From NCBI GenBank assembly GCA_027422505.1, contig JAPQWV010000407.1:310001-374000 (forward strand): 64,000 nt of DNA, in the 5' to 3' direction. Shown here in pieces: positions 11,389 through 22,876 of this stretch. Position numbers and translations under genes: made by a program. The notes below the pieces were generated by a model. That model made no database searches and was not told the origin of the DNA. It saw only the letters and a program-made list of their open reading frames with translations. Position 1 is the first letter of the stretch. The number at the start of each line of letters is the position of its first letter. This DNA comes from Craterostigma plantagineum. Its lineage: Eukaryota; Streptophyta; Magnoliopsida; Lamiales; Linderniaceae.

Positions 11389-12121
11389 GTGTTCATGTCA
11401 ATGGCTCGCATGCAGAGATTACTACACAGCCCACTTCTGAAAAGAAGAGCACAATTATTAAGTGTTATTTTCTTGTTCTTGTCTGGGATCTCTAGGAGCT
11501 CAAAGCCTCTTCAGTTCATGGTTCAAGGTAAGAATTCTCTCAGTGAGAAAAAAATAATAACACGATATCAAGAAAGCTCCAAGTTTCGATTTTGATCAAT
11601 GGGTAACAAGCAAACTACGAAAATTCATACAGAAAAAAATCATGTACCAATATCAGTCGTATATTATATTATCTCTACATATCTGTGATTTATCATTTCT
11701 ATCAGGTAGACAAGTCACAGGCCTGCGTACTAGTGTTGCAACAGTAAGTTTTGGTAAAAAAATTTTAAATACAACTCGGAATAAAATTAGAAGCTCAGCT
11801 GCATTTTACTTTAAAATACACATTATCTTTCGCTTGCAGGGAAAATACAGAGATGAAGAGAATGATGCTTTGAAAGTGAGGTTTCTGATAGGATCAAGAC
11901 CTCCGACATGCCAAAGAAGGTGCAAGAATTGTGGGCATTGTGAAGCAGTTCAAGTTCCAATTTCACAAAGCATAAGATCTTCTCAACAACAACAACATTC
12001 TTACAATAATAATAATAATGGTAATAAGATGCCAAGGACCACATCATCGAGAGAAGGCATTTCGAATTACAAGCCCATGTCTTGGAAATGCAGATGTGGT
12101 GATTTGATTTTTAATCCTTAA
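11389..12121 (+). CDS. EPFL2: Epidermal patterning factor-like secreted cysteine-rich peptide (EPFL2-like)
   Basis: The gene encodes a secreted peptide hormone precursor. EPFL peptides bind ERECTA-family receptor kinases and tune organ and epidermal patterning. Exons are 11389-11527, 11706-11743 and 11840-12121, giving about 152 residues. The N terminus has a hydrophobic signal segment ('LLSVIFLFLSGIS'). The mature C-terminal domain has six cysteines in the order C-x3-C-x2-C-x2-C, a long loop, then C-x-C. The loop holds Gln/Asn runs (about residues 108-122). It ends 'NYKPMSWKCRCGDLIFNP', the signature of the EPFL1/2/3 branch. Three in-frame Met codons lie at the start (11389, 11395 and 11404). 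I chose the first. Assignment to EPFL2 rather than EPFL1 or EPFL3 is from remembered resemblance in the C-terminal tail. Confidence 0.87.
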
Positions 12122-12480
12122 ATATTTGATTGTGTACTTACCTCGGGATGTTTATGTTTCATCCCTTCAATTTGTATGAAAAATAAAAACTACCCTGTTA
12201 AAGAAAAGAAGGACGAAACTAACAAAAGAGAAGAATCCTTTACATGGCTTACACTATGAAACGGAAGTAGTAAGAGTTTACAATGTGAAGTGAGTGAGAG
12301 TGTGTGTCTTAATCAGCGTCAGCAAAGCTCAAGTATTACAGCCAAGAAATGCAACTCTAATTACTGACGAAGAAGGATTTCTTCCATAGAGCAGATACGT
12401 TATTTTCTTCGTTCGTTCAGCACAGTCTTTATTTTCTCGCTTTGCTGATCTTCGTTCTCCAGGCTCATACTAGATTTCAG
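12122..12480. other. Convergent 3' flanks of EPFL and ITPK
   Basis: The two genes end tail to tail about 360 bp apart. No further coding sequence or RNA gene is seen between them. Confidence 0.6.
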
Positions 12481-15282
12481 CTACTTGCTTTGGGCTAAGC
12501 TCAGAAGGAAATCCGTAAATATATGTTCGTACTCTGGCATTTTCCCATATCCTGTGATATTATAGAGTTATGTAAGTATACAAGTTTTCAAGAAAAAGGA
12601 AGTAACTTGGCTTGGCTATGGAGTACCTGGGAAATAGTTGATATCGATCACATAATAGTTATCTTCAGTACCGTGCTCACGGATCATGTCCAGATTGAAC
12701 AATCGAAGACCCTAAAGTGAAAAAAGGAAACGAAGCATATATAAGCAAGAATCTACCAAGAAGATGATTTGCCATTTAATTCGAGACATCCATTACTATG
12801 ATGTAAGAACACGATTTTACCAGACGAAAACGTAGTTCAGTAGCAAGTCTCTCGAGCAACGGTCTTGGAGGGAGCTCTGCGAAAAAGAAAGGAAAAAGTA
12901 GATTTTTCAACTACTTTAATGGTGACTCAACTCAAAATTGAGTTTCTCAGATGAATGGTGCAAAATTATACGTAATATTAAGCTTTTTTTTTTTTTACCT
13001 GAGACACGAGGATCCAAATCAGCTTCATCAGCTGATGCAGCAGCACAAGAAACTCTGGGGAAATGATATACGCCGGCGGTTTCTGATAAGTCATGCGTGC
13101 TAACATCGGGCAAAGAGAATCGCCTAACTACTTTTATTGCCTCGCCTACAATGTAAACTTTGAAGAGTACACCTCCTGGAAAACGATAAAAGGGGGGAAG
13201 GAACAAAAAAAGATGAGATAAAATGGGTGAGGATTGATTTTTTACAAAATAAATTCATGACAAGGTATGGGATGTTCATACCGTGATTTATGAATTCTTG
13301 CAAAACAAGAGGAGGTTCGAGCTTCTGAAGAGAGAGCTCGTCGTAGGCAAGAGATAGCTCGTGAGACTTTGCAACCAAGGGCTTTGCCACTGTGATATGT
13401 GCAGATGGACAAATGATATTAAAACTTCTTCATGATGTGCTCACGAATTACATGATTGTTAAGCGAAGAGATTTTTTACCAATTGGTAGTCTAAGTCCAG
13501 CCTTTTTAACTGCACCAGGGATCGATGATGGATCGTTCTTGATGACTAACTGCTTAGGGACACCAACATTTCCTGAAACACCAAAGAAGATTGAGTTTTA
13601 TATAATTTCACCAAAAAAAAAAGCTTCTTTTTTTTACGCAGAGTAGCCATATGTTGGAATACCACAAACTGATCCAACTACTGTCAATGGATTTGTACCA
13701 TACAACATACAATTCTCCATCGTAGCAAACTCAACTTTAGATATTTAAGGGACTACTCTCCTATACATTTGTCAAATTGCACAATAACATGACATGCTAA
13801 TATAAAAGCAACCGTGAGAAAGGATATGATGTACCGTAGGGATCTGATAAGTTTAGATCAGCAACTTCCTTCAGCATAGACTGGCGATTGTAGACGTGTT
13901 GTATTGCATCGGGCGGGTCAAGAACTGTGACGTTGGGGTGTGTTTGGCGATATTCCTTTACAAAAAGATGTAAAACTAAATTTGGACGAACGAAACAAAA
14001 GTCGTTCATAGCGACAAGAAAACAAGTTTTGCAAACAGTTGGTACATTATTTGAACGAACCTCAAGTACGCGCTGCCACTCTTTTCCAGATAACTGAAAT
14101 GGTTAAATAACTCGTCGGTTAGGCATAAAAAAACGATAAACGGTCAACATAGAAAAATTGAAGAGAAGGGAAATGGGAAGTCCATAAGAAAGAAAGCTCA
14201 CCTTGTGCAACAATATATCGAAAGGGCCTTGCTCTGCAAGAGGCTTACTAAGATCGATAGCGACAAACAAGATTCCTTTATTCCTGCGTATTATTCGAAT
14301 CTAACATCATCAAGATATGGTCAGGGAGATTCAGATGGGCGAGATATTTTGAAAAATATATCGTCAACGTTTTCTGGGCTAACGTTGACATATCAAATAT
14401 GCCAAACTGAAATTGACCATTACACAGACACATATTATCATAAGTAGACCGAAGTTGCAAATTTGCTGAGATAGACAGGCCATTCAAGAAAAATGCCAAA
14501 GTGGCCACCAAGCCATTTATAACCACATAATGTTTTGTTTTTTTTTTTGGAATCAACAACGTGAAACACATAGATTTTCCCACACACAAAGGAAACAGAG
14601 TGAAATAGGTTAAGAATGAAGCCCAAAGAACCCACAAGCAAAAATAAAGGACATTCTTTGAACAGATCAGTAAGTATAAAGGCATATATGCATCATAATA
14701 CAGTGTATATCAGAAAATTCATGAGCCTAAAGCGTGATAAATTCCCTAATATACTCATAAAAACTTCAAACCAAGCCCAAAGAACTTTCGTATCAGAAGA
14801 CATTCTTTGAGCAGATTACTAAACAACCCCAGACATAGATTCAAGCAAGACCGTAGATGCTCAACAATATAGAAAACAAGACAACTTAAGAAACACATCA
14901 AATACTCGACATCGTAGAAACAAGTCTAAACAATATGGATCTTGCCTATTGGAAGCGATGAAAATTGAAAAAAATTAAAGGAAAACGTGTCGATGAAAGT
15001 AAAACGAAAATTAAAAAGAAAATACCTAGCTAATCCCTTTAGCTTTGGCTGCAAAAAGCTCTTGACTTTCTTAGAGGTGAGAGCGTAACCCACAACCACA
15101 AATTTCATCTTTGGGACATCACGCGCCGCCGCCATCTCCTCTTCTTCTATGATCCTTTCTTCTTCCTCCTCCTCTTTATCGTTTTCCACTCTATTACTAT
15201 GGATATTATTATCAATATAAACGTTGCTGCTTATGGGAACAATAATATCGCTTGTCATCCTCATAAACCCAATATCACTCAA
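12481..15282 (-). CDS. ITPK1: Inositol-tetrakisphosphate 1-kinase / inositol 1,3,4-trisphosphate 5/6-kinase
   Basis: This is a cytosolic ATP-grasp kinase that phosphorylates inositol tris- and tetrakisphosphates on the way to phytate, and also makes InsP7 in phosphate signalling. There are ten exons on the minus strand: 15026-15282, 14202-14283, 14061-14093, 13835-13955, 13480-13572, 13282-13389, 12999-13175, 12821-12876, 12627-12711 and 12481-12551. All phases agree and give 360 residues. Landmarks are '[19 protein letters not shown]', '[16 protein letters not shown]', '[17 protein letters not shown]', '[11 protein letters not shown]', '[15 protein letters not shown]' and the metal/ATP segment '[11 protein letters not shown]...[17 protein letters not shown]'. 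The longest start adds an acidic N-terminal stretch of Glu runs. A start at the internal Met (15135) would give 311 residues, closer to family norms. No damage was seen. Confidence 0.93.
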
Positions 15283-15523
15283 ACAAAAATTACGATAGTT
15301 TCGCCTACGACGAACGAACCCAGAAATTCAATCTCCTTTTTCCAAGCTAATTAATAAAATCAGACACAAAATCCTTCGAAAACAATCAGAAAAATCACGC
15401 CTTTTTTCTTTCTTCTCGGAGGAAAAACGAAAAATTGGTCTTACAACTGCTGAACAACGATCGAAATACTGCAAGAGCAGATTTAGCTGGTGCTTATACT
15501 CTATTGTGGAGAAGAGGTTGTGC

Positions 15524-15535
15524 GTGTATATATAG
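15524..15535 (-). promoter_or_regulatory. TATA box candidate for ITPK
   Basis: On the minus strand this reads CTATATATACAC, about 245 bp upstream of the first ITPK Met, compatible with a leader of about 200 nt. Confidence 0.4.
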
Positions 15536-15599
15536 AAGCTATGGTGGTCGGTGACTGAGACATTAAAGGTAGCATAGCATACGACCATTTCAAACATTG

Positions 15600-17700
15600 T
15601 ATGCTTATAAATAACACGGTGGGAAATTGCTAGCGCGAACTGTATAACGCGTTTGATGACGTGGAATTACCTTTACTTTTCTTTTTTTTTTTTGTAGATT
15701 AAAGCTTTCAACTTTAATTCGTCATTTGTTACAATATATTTGAGAAACAGGGACTATTATGACAATAAAAATTACGTTAAGACTACTCAATAGTCATTTT
15801 GAAAATTTAACGTTACAAATATTCTTACACGTTGTTGAGATAAACCTTGTTACTCAAATGGTCACGTCCTTTGGACCTTATCTTTGGGTAACGTTAGATA
15901 TGTATTTTCTTTTGCAGATATGGTAGCGTATCATGATTATAATATGATTTATAGGTAGCTATTGATTGTAATATCTATGTTTGATGTAAATATTAAGTAC
16001 ATTCCTTGTTTTCGCGACCATTATAAAAATAAGGTTGCTTTGGACTTTAAGTTACGCGATTCAAGAAGTGCCGTCAAGAATAAATGACTCACATATATAT
16101 AAATCGATAAAATATATTTAGATTTTATCGACTTTATTCTAACATGGTGATTGTTATTTTTTATCGTACATATTCCGTATGTATGGTTTGCATGGCGTTG
16201 ACTTGGAAATTGGAGCATCAGTTCTGACACGCTCAAATACTAGCAAGTGTACTAGGTCGTGCAAGTAGTATAAAACGGACGAAGTCCGAGTATCGATCCA
16301 CGAAGATAGCTTGATTAATTCTAAGATATTAAACCTAATTCTAATTTAGACCAAGAGAATTTTTATAGTTTTAATGATTTAATCAAACGAGATAAAACGC
16401 AAATAATAAAATAGACGCTAATAAAATAGATGAGATAAAAATCAATTTACGACGAGTGACCAAGGCACATGTTCAGCACAAATAATTCCCACGTCTTCAT
16501 AAATTCTATCCTATCTAACCATCATGAATCTCAGTCAAGGTAAAATTTCCTAAGACAATCGCTACTCGTTTGTCCCGCAATAGCGATCCTATGCGATAGA
16601 GAACCAACCCGTATATGTCTATAGGATTGTAGTTTCTACGCACGCAGTAAATCTCTATAAAATTCCCCGAGCTTAAACGCTTTCGACGCTTAAGGATTCG
16701 GAAACCACACATACGAAACCGAATTCCATCTCTGGTCGGTTTTACGTAGTGATGTTCGATGTTTATTGTTCTAACCGGTCTAATCACTTTGTCCGTCTCA
16801 TAAACCAATCAAATAAACATGCATATGTTGATCAGGCATACACAAGCATTAAGCGCAAACATGGAACACATGACTCGATTCACACGATCAAATAGGATAA
16901 GAAAATATTAATACGTAGTCATTATTCGGCCTATCATGGCCTTAATCACAAAAGAAACTAAGCTAACATATTAATAAAATAAAAACACAAAATATTTAAT
17001 GTCAAAATAATAGAGAAATAATATGCTTATCACGGAAGGAACGCCTCGGTAGTCGTCAATCGTCTTCTATCTTCCCCGCAAGTCTGCTCTTTATTTCCGT
17101 CGCCGGTTTTCTCTTCTATTCACTGCTTTTTATTTTCTCTCCTAAAATCGCTGCTCTCACCTCTATTCGCTGTCTTGCTTCGCATATATATAATATGAGG
17201 GTTGCGATTTTCTTCCAAGATCTCCACTATTGGATATTTAATTATTTGTTTAAATCTTGAATCTATTCTGCGTTATTCTTGGCAAATCAAATCATATCCC
17301 TCAAATTGCTCTTCACGTCACATAGCTGCAAAAAAAGAATAAAGAAATCAGGTAAATTGCAATTTGGCCCCAAATAATGTTAAAATTTGCAAGAAGTTCC
17401 TCAAGATTTAAATTGTTCCAAAAGTGCCCTTATTTTTCCTTTTTCAATCTCGTTTGCTCGGTCATCTATCAACAAATAAATCTAAACATAAACCTAGGAT
17501 ATTCGAGGCAATTTTAGGTAAATTAAGATAGAAAATGTACTCTTACGGGGTATAAATATAATATAATTTCCTAACTTATCAAGTTCTTAAATGTTATTCA
17601 ATTGTTCATGCAACCGTTTTTCTTAAAATACCACCATGATATGACTCACCTGACCTTTTCATCATTCTAAATTCATGTGTGGTCCAGTAATATTACAAAT
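15600..17700. other. Intergenic block with an unidentified repeat
   Basis: No gene is supported here. From about 16225 to 16500 the sequence contains 'gtgcaagtagtataaaacgg', then 'agtccgagtatcgatccac'. From memory, this phrase recurs in non-coding parts of plant Gypsy-type or other high-copy repeats. I could not delimit ends. A 97-codon minus-strand frame at 16515-16808 lies in the same block and shows no known domain. Confidence 0.4.
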
Positions 17701-17980
17701 CAAACCCCAAAAACGTTTTAAAATAGAGTTCAGACCTCGTCAGAAAAAAAATTTAGTTTAAAGTACCCAATTTATAGAGATAAGGACCTAAATGAAAGTG
17801 TTATAGAGTGTATATGAACTGTTATCGGATGATCGTTTCGTTTTATTTCAGAACAAGAAGTGTTACTCCAGAACAATGAAGTGTTACTGAACAAATTGAG
17901 TACATAAAATTAACTTTTTTTCCTGACAGAGCCTAAATTCTAAATTAGACTCTGACAGGGACCTAAACGAAAATTGCCCC
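17701..17980 (+). repeat. Dispersed repeat family C, copy 1
   Basis: This non-coding repeat shares phrases in the same order with 49346-49686. Examples are 'acgtttta', 'gagataaggacctaaa', 'gttata', 'tatatgaactg', 'cagaacaatgaa' and the closing 'aaattgcccc'. Both copies carry two or more 'gaagtg(t/g)tact' units in the middle. Confidence 0.65.
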
Positions 17981-18047
17981 TAAATAAATGCATTTGATAT
18001 GTTCCTAGCTGGAACGATTGGCCTTAGTTTTAAACAAGACTTTGTCC

Positions 18048-18297
18048 TTTTTTTTTTTTGATGTGAACCTTCATTCATATCTTAGTGGGTGTCTGAGTAC
18101 AAAAGCGCAGCCAACGCTTGTGTAGGCGGGGAACGCCCCTCAGCATTAAATCCTAACTTCTTCGCTAAGTAATGAGCAGCCTCATTACCTTGACGTCGAA
18201 TAAAAGAGAACGAAAAGAAAGAGAATAAATTAGATAGTGAAGCACAATCCTCAAGAATGGGAGCCGTTCGTGTGGAGTCAAGGCAGCGAGTCGTAAG
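18048..18297 (-). mobile_element. 5'-truncated LINE: RNase H-like 3' end plus poly(A)
   Basis: On the minus strand an open stretch from 18297 down to a stop at 18082-18084 translates to about 70 residues. It contains 'FSFIRRQGNEAAHYLAKKLG' and 'PPTQALAALLYSD', the C-terminal part of the RVT_3/RNase H-like domain in plant LINEs. A run of about 13 A (read on the minus strand) follows the stop by 22 bp. This is the expected layout of a 5'-truncated LINE insertion, with the poly(A) end at 18048. No reverse transcriptase domain remains. A target duplication is uncertain (AAGACTTTG against AAGTCTTTC at the two edges). Confidence 0.8.
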
Positions 18298-19276
18298 TCT
18301 TTCAATATGTGAATATTTTTTAATATGTCCTATTTGTGAATTGTGCGTATATTATAATATGTGAATATAAAATATACACACGATCATATTTTGATCGGTT
18401 GTCGTATTTATTTCAAATTGTTCGGATTCCAACTTATCCATGCGTTTAATAGTAAATTTTAGATATAGTTATACAGTATATAATATTTTTTACTTTCGGT
18501 CAAGAGCTAAGAAAATTAATTGTAGAAAAAATACGCCACACATTGGAATCCACAATTTGGGATTGGGTCGGGTCGGGTTCCAACCAACTGAGCTGCCCTC
18601 GTGAAAGAGTAAATATAAAGCAGCCAGTGAACCGTGGAAAACTAGTATTAATTATTTCCTCTCTAAAACTTTCTTACAAATAATTTACATTAATTATGTC
18701 GGAAAACCTTTGAGTCAAACCCCATGTTCTCCCTACTCCCTGATTTTGCTCTCAAGTTTTGAGATGAAATAATCCATTTATCTTCTACTAGAAATTGGTC
18801 GTAAAGTTTCGATCGTTTTATTCCGATTGTTAACTTTGTTTAAAAAATATAAAAAAAGGCGAAAATTAGCATGTTCTCGTGATTCTCTGTGGAATTCGAT
18901 AGTTAGGTTTGTATGATTTCATCTCAACAGAAATTTTGTGAAAATCATTTTGTGAGGCTGAAACCAAGAGTTAAGATAACACCCCATGTCATTTTATGTA
19001 ACTTTGTCCAGATTTCTGAAAGAAGTTCATATATTTCTGGTTGCTTTTCGTTCAAATTGGACCGCTGCGCAATACGATCAACTGATGATTAGATATGCGC
19101 CGTTTCGTTGGTTTCCTAAGATTGCATTGGGATGATGTTAAGATTTCGACACGCGTCTGATTAGTTCGTTTGTTATCTCGCACGCATGCGCCTTTTTTCC
19201 GATCCATAGAGTTTGCGTTCTGCGCAATTGTAACGAGTTTTAAACTGTCTTGCCGATGTGATTTTAGCGCATGAAA
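18298..19276. other. Upstream flank of the broken KH-gene copy
   Basis: No gene lies here. The last part (about 19130-19276) resembles the stretch 25790-25950 upstream of the intact KH gene. Shared phrases include 'gattagttcgtt', 'gatccata(t)agttt' and 'ggattttaaa/gagttttaaa', so the duplication includes the 5' leader region. Confidence 0.5.
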
Positions 19277-19310
19277 ATGTCAGGACGTGAAACACCTGCT
19301 AATAAGATAC

Positions 19311-19315
19311 GAAAG
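19311..19315 (+). repeat. Target-site duplication GAAAG (left)
   Basis: GAAAG immediately precedes the left LTR and is repeated at 23403-23407 immediately after the right LTR, the 5-bp duplication expected for LTR-retrotransposon integration. Confidence 0.9.
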
Positions 19316-19841
19316 TGTAACGTGACCTTTGGCAGTATTTTGTTGACCATTCAACAAATAGAAGTGGTCGGCCACGTGAATTAAGTGCTATGAAGAAACA
19401 AGTTATTATATCGGTTACGGAGTTGAATATTGAATGGTGTGCGCACAATTTTAAGACTTTGAGGACGTGTGTTTACACACAATCGAGGCAGGAGCTTAGC
19501 CTATAAATAGGCATGATGCGAAGGAAGAGAAACTTGCCTCAGGCCACAGAAAATACCACCACATCGTCAGCGAGGGTTTATTCCTCGGTCACCTCTTCTC
19601 CAGTATTTCTTTTATAGCCTGCTCCTAATATTGTTGTAGTGCTTTTGTACCACGTCAGTGTACGTGTTTGTAATCTCTCCACATAATAAAGAAGTTCTAC
19701 CCTCCGGCCCGTGGACGTAGGTCATTCTGACCGAACCACGTAAATCTCGTGTCACTGTCCAAATTTATTTTTTGTCTCATTTATTTATTATCGTCATTTT
19801 TCGGGCAAAATAATTATCGGGGATTTCCGCATATCCTAACA
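19316..19841 (+). repeat. Left LTR of the Copia element
   Basis: It begins TGTAACGTGACC and ends CATATCCTAACA. A TATA box (CTATAAATAGG, about 19501-19511) marks the internal promoter. A polyadenylation-like AATAAA lies downstream near 19684. The sequence matches the right LTR throughout, as far as I can see. Confidence 0.95.
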
Positions 19842-19844
19842 AAT

Positions 19845-19856
19845 TGGTATCAGAGC
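19845..19856 (+). other. Primer-binding site for initiator Met tRNA
   Basis: TGGTATCAGAGC starts three bases after the left LTR. It is the classic complement of the 3' end of the initiator Met tRNA used by Copia elements. Confidence 0.92.
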
Positions 19857-19883
19857 CAACCCGATTTATTTTTTTTAGCCACC

Positions 19884-21020
19884 ATGACGATAACAAAGAT
19901 GTCAATTGAAAAGTTCGACAGAAATGTCAACTTTGCAATGTGGAGTCTCAAGATGGAGGCCATACTCATTCAAGACGGTTGCGAGGTGGCGCTTGAAGGC
20001 GCAGAGAAGAAACCGACCGAAATGAAGGACGATAAATTTAGTGAATTGGACAAGAAAGCCAGATCGGCTATTATATTGAATCTCTCGTACGAGGTTTTAC
20101 AAGAAGTTGCCACGGAGACGACGGCCATGGGTATGTGGGATGCGTTGAAAGCGATCTACATGAAGAAGACTAAGGAGAATCGGCTTTATTTAAAGCAGAA
20201 GCTATACAGTATGAAAATGACGGAAGGTACTTCTATTCTTTCGCATCTCGATAAATTCGATTCAATCATTATTGATTTGGCGAACGTAGAAGTAAAAGTG
20301 ACGGACGAAGATCAGGCCATAATATTGTTGTGTTCCCTTCCCTCGTCTTTAAAGCATTTTCGTGACACTATAATCTATGGGAAAGATACGATATCGTATG
20401 CTAGTGTCAAATCTGCTTTACAATCGAAAGAACAGATAGACAGGGATATTACGGGAGAAACAAGTGGTAGCCAGGCAGAAGGCCTGTTTGCACGGGGAAG
20501 ACCAGAACGTAGAGATGCTGAAAGTAGCAGATCTAAAGAAAGGTCGAAATCCAGGTACAGAAATAAAGTCTGTAATTTTTGCAAGAAAAAGGGACACATT
20601 AAAGCTGACTGTTTTAAATTGAAAAATAAGGAGAAAAATAATCAGCAATTTAATAAACCCGCCGAAGCTAGTTTAGCTGCTGATGAGAGCGATGGAACTA
20701 TTTTTGTAGCAACTGCAAATATTGTTAGATCTGATAATGAGTGGATCTTAGATTCGGGTTGTTCTTACCACATAAGTCGGAGTCGAGATTATTTTTCCAC
20801 ATATGAAAAATTCGATGGTGGATATGTTTTAATGGGAAATGATGCTCCGTGTAAAGTTGTTGGTAAAGGCACTGTTAGGATCAAGATGTTCGACGGAATC
20901 ATCCGAACGCTCACAGAAGTCAGACATGTTCCAGATATGAAGAGAAATCTTATCTCTTTAGGCACACTTGAATCTCAAGGGTGCAGGTTCTCAGGTGGAG
21001 GTGGAGCTCGAGATCAATAA
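19884..21020 (+). CDS. Copia gag-protease polyprotein, truncated
   Basis: The 378-codon frame starts at an ATG in good context (gccaccATG). The longer in-frame start at 19749 lies inside the LTR and is less likely. Gag features include '[20 protein letters not shown]' and '[17 protein letters not shown]' (UBN2-type gag). A CCHC zinc knuckle follows (C-x2-C-x4-H-x4-C in '[14 protein letters not shown]'), then the aspartic protease active site '[12 protein letters not shown]'. The frame enters the pre-integrase region ('[16 protein letters not shown]') and ends at a stop created by the internal deletion. It could still supply gag and protease. Confidence 0.9.
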   Translation: MTITKMSIEKFDRNVNFAMWSLKMEAILIQDGCEVALEGAEKKPTEMKDDKFSELDKKARSAIILNLSYEVLQEVATETTAMGMWDALKAIYMKKTKENRLYLKQKLYSMKMTEGTSILSHLDKFDSIIIDLANVEVKVTDEDQAIILLCSLPSSLKHFRDTIIYGKDTISYASVKSALQSKEQIDRDITGETSGSQAEGLFARGRPERRDAESSRSKERSKSRYRNKVCNFCKKKGHIKADCFKLKNKEKNNQQFNKPAEASLAADESDGTIFVATANIVRSDNEWILDSGCSYHISRSRDYFSTYEKFDGGYVLMGNDAPCKVVGKGTVRIKMFDGIIRTLTEVRHVPDMKRNLISLGTLESQGCRFSGGGGARDQ

Positions 21021-22791
21021 AGATCCTTCAGATGATCCTGCTACGAGTTCAACAGATCAGAATGAACCAGAACCTGATTCAGATCATGTTGAAGATGAAA
21101 GCACCGAGCAAGAATATTCTATAGCCAGAGATAGGGAGAGACGAGAGATTCGACTACCACAGCGGTACGTAAATTTAGTTTCGTACGCTTTATCAGTGGC
21201 GCAAGAAACAGGTGGAGGCGGCGAACCTTCTACCTATTCGGAGGCAATTAGCGATGATAATTCTGATAAGTGGCTGGTAGCGATGAATGAAGAAATGGAG
21301 TCTCTGCACAAGAACGGTACGTGGATTCTTGTGCAGCCGCCGAAGAAAAAGAAAATAGTCGGATGTAAGTGGGTCTTCAAGAAGAAAGAAGGTTTATCTG
21401 GTTCCGACGATGCAAGGTATAAGGCACGATTAGTCGCGAAAGGCTATAGTCAGGTACAAGGTGTTGATTTTAATGATGTGTTCTCACCTGTCGTTAGACA
21501 TAGCTCTATTCGTGTATTACTTGCATTTGTTGCCATGTATGATTTGGAGTTAGAACAGCTTGACGTCAAGACGGCGTTCTTACATGGTGATTTAGATGAA
21601 CAGATTTATATGAAGCAACCTGAAGGCTTCATAGTTGAAGGCAAGGAAGACCAAGTTTGCCTGTTGAAGAAATCCTTATACGGATTAAAGCAGTCTCCAA
21701 GACAGTGGTATAAACGTTTTGATTCTTTCATGTTGGGTCATGGTTTCTCCAGGAGCAAGTATGATAGTTGTGTTTACTTCCGGAAGTTAAATGACAGTTC
21801 GTTCATTTATCTATTGTTATATGTTGATGACATGCTCATTGCGGCTAAGAATCTTGCAGAAATTCACCAGTTGAAGGCCTTATTGAATGGTGAATTTGAA
21901 ATGAAGGATTTAGGAGCAGCTAAGAAGATTCTTGGTATGGAGATTAGACGTGATAGAGGAGCTGGTAAGTTATACCTCACCCAGGAAAGTTACCTCAAGA
22001 AGGTTTTGGAGAGATTTGGCATGAGCGATGTCAAACCAGTCAGCACTCCTCTTGCTAGCCATTTTAGGCTAAGCGCTGCTCAGTCACCATCATCAGATGA
22101 GGAAGAAGCGTACATGGCACGAGTTCCTTACTCGAGTGCAGTCGGCAGTATTATGTATGCAATGGTATGTACACGTCCTGATATTTCACAGGCTGTTAGT
22201 GTTGTTAGCAGGTATATGGCTAATCCAGGGAAAGAACACTGGCAAGCAGTAAAGTGGATTCTCAGATACTTGAAGGGTACTCTAAGCTTTTGTTTGGAGT
22301 TTGGCAGAAACAGTGACACTCTCATTAGCTTCGTTGATTCAGACTACGCAGGTGATCTCGATAAACGACGATCTCTTACTGGTTATGTATTTTGTATTGG
22401 AGGTTGTGCAGTTAGCTGGAAAGCAACTCTACAGCACGTAGTAGCGTTGTCTACTACTGAAGCAGAATACATGGCGATTACTGATGCGATCAAGGAAGCT
22501 TTGTGGTTGACAGGGTTATTCAGCGAATTAACTCAGAATCAGGGAGTTATTACTATTTTCTGTGATAGTCAAAGTGCGATTCATTTGACTAAGGATCAGA
22601 TGTATCACGAAAGGACTAAACATATTGATGTCAAGTATCATTTTATTCGTGATATCATTGCAGATAAGAAGGTGTTTATCAAGAAGATCAACACAAGGGA
22701 TAGTCCTGCGGATATGTTTACGAAAGCTCTTCCAGTTTCCAAGTTCAAGCATTGCTTGGACTTGATTGGTGTTTTAAGAATGGTGAACTAG
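20989..22791 (+). CDS. Copia reverse transcriptase-RNase H, severed from gag
   Basis: This uninterrupted frame lies in the +1 frame relative to gag and overlaps its end. It contains '[12 protein letters not shown]', '[21 protein letters not shown]', the polymerase active site Y-V-D-D-M (21819-21833), '[20 protein letters not shown]' and the RNase H end '[15 protein letters not shown]'. No internal stops remain. It lacks an obvious own start beyond a Met at 20968, so its expression would need frameshifting or internal initiation. Coding capacity is preserved, in line with a young insertion. Confidence 0.9.
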   Translation, partial: SQVEVELEINKDPSDDPATSSTDQNEPEPDSDHVEDESTEQEYSIARDRERREIRLPQRYVNLVSYALSVAQETGGGGEPSTYSEAISDDNSDKWLVAMNEEMESLHKNGTWILVQPPKKKKIVGCKWVFKKKEGLSGSDDARYKARLVAKGYSQVQGVDFNDVFSPVVRHSSIRVLLAFVAMYDLELEQLDVKTAFLHGDLDEQIYMKQPEGFIVEGKEDQVCLLKKSLYGLKQSPRQWYKRFDSFMLGHGFSRSKYDSCVYFRKLNDSSFIYLLLYVDDMLIAAKNLAEIHQLKALLNGEFEMKDLGAAKKILGMEIRRDRGAGKLYLTQESYLKKVLERFGMSDVKPVSTPLASHFRLSAAQSPSSDEEEAYMARVPYSSAVGSIMYAMVCTRPDISQAVSVVSRYMANPGKEHWQAVKWILRYLKGTLSFCLEFGRNSDTLISFVDSDYAGDLDKRRSLTGYVFCIGGCAVSWKATLQHVVALSTTEAEYMAITDAIKEALWLTGLFSELTQNQGVITIFCDSQSAIHLTKDQMYHERTKHIDVKYHFIRDIIADKKVFIKKINTRDSPADMFTKALPVSKFKHCLDLIGVLRMVN

Positions 22792-22876
22792 CCCGTATGG
22801 GCTAAGGTCGGAGGGAGATAAAGGTATTCTAATTAAGGTGGAGTTATTTACGGAACCAAAGGTCAAGGTGGAGATT

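Noticed and set aside
20375..20648. Minus-strand open frames antisense to gag
   Set aside because: They lie opposite a well-supported gag coding region and have no independent evidence.
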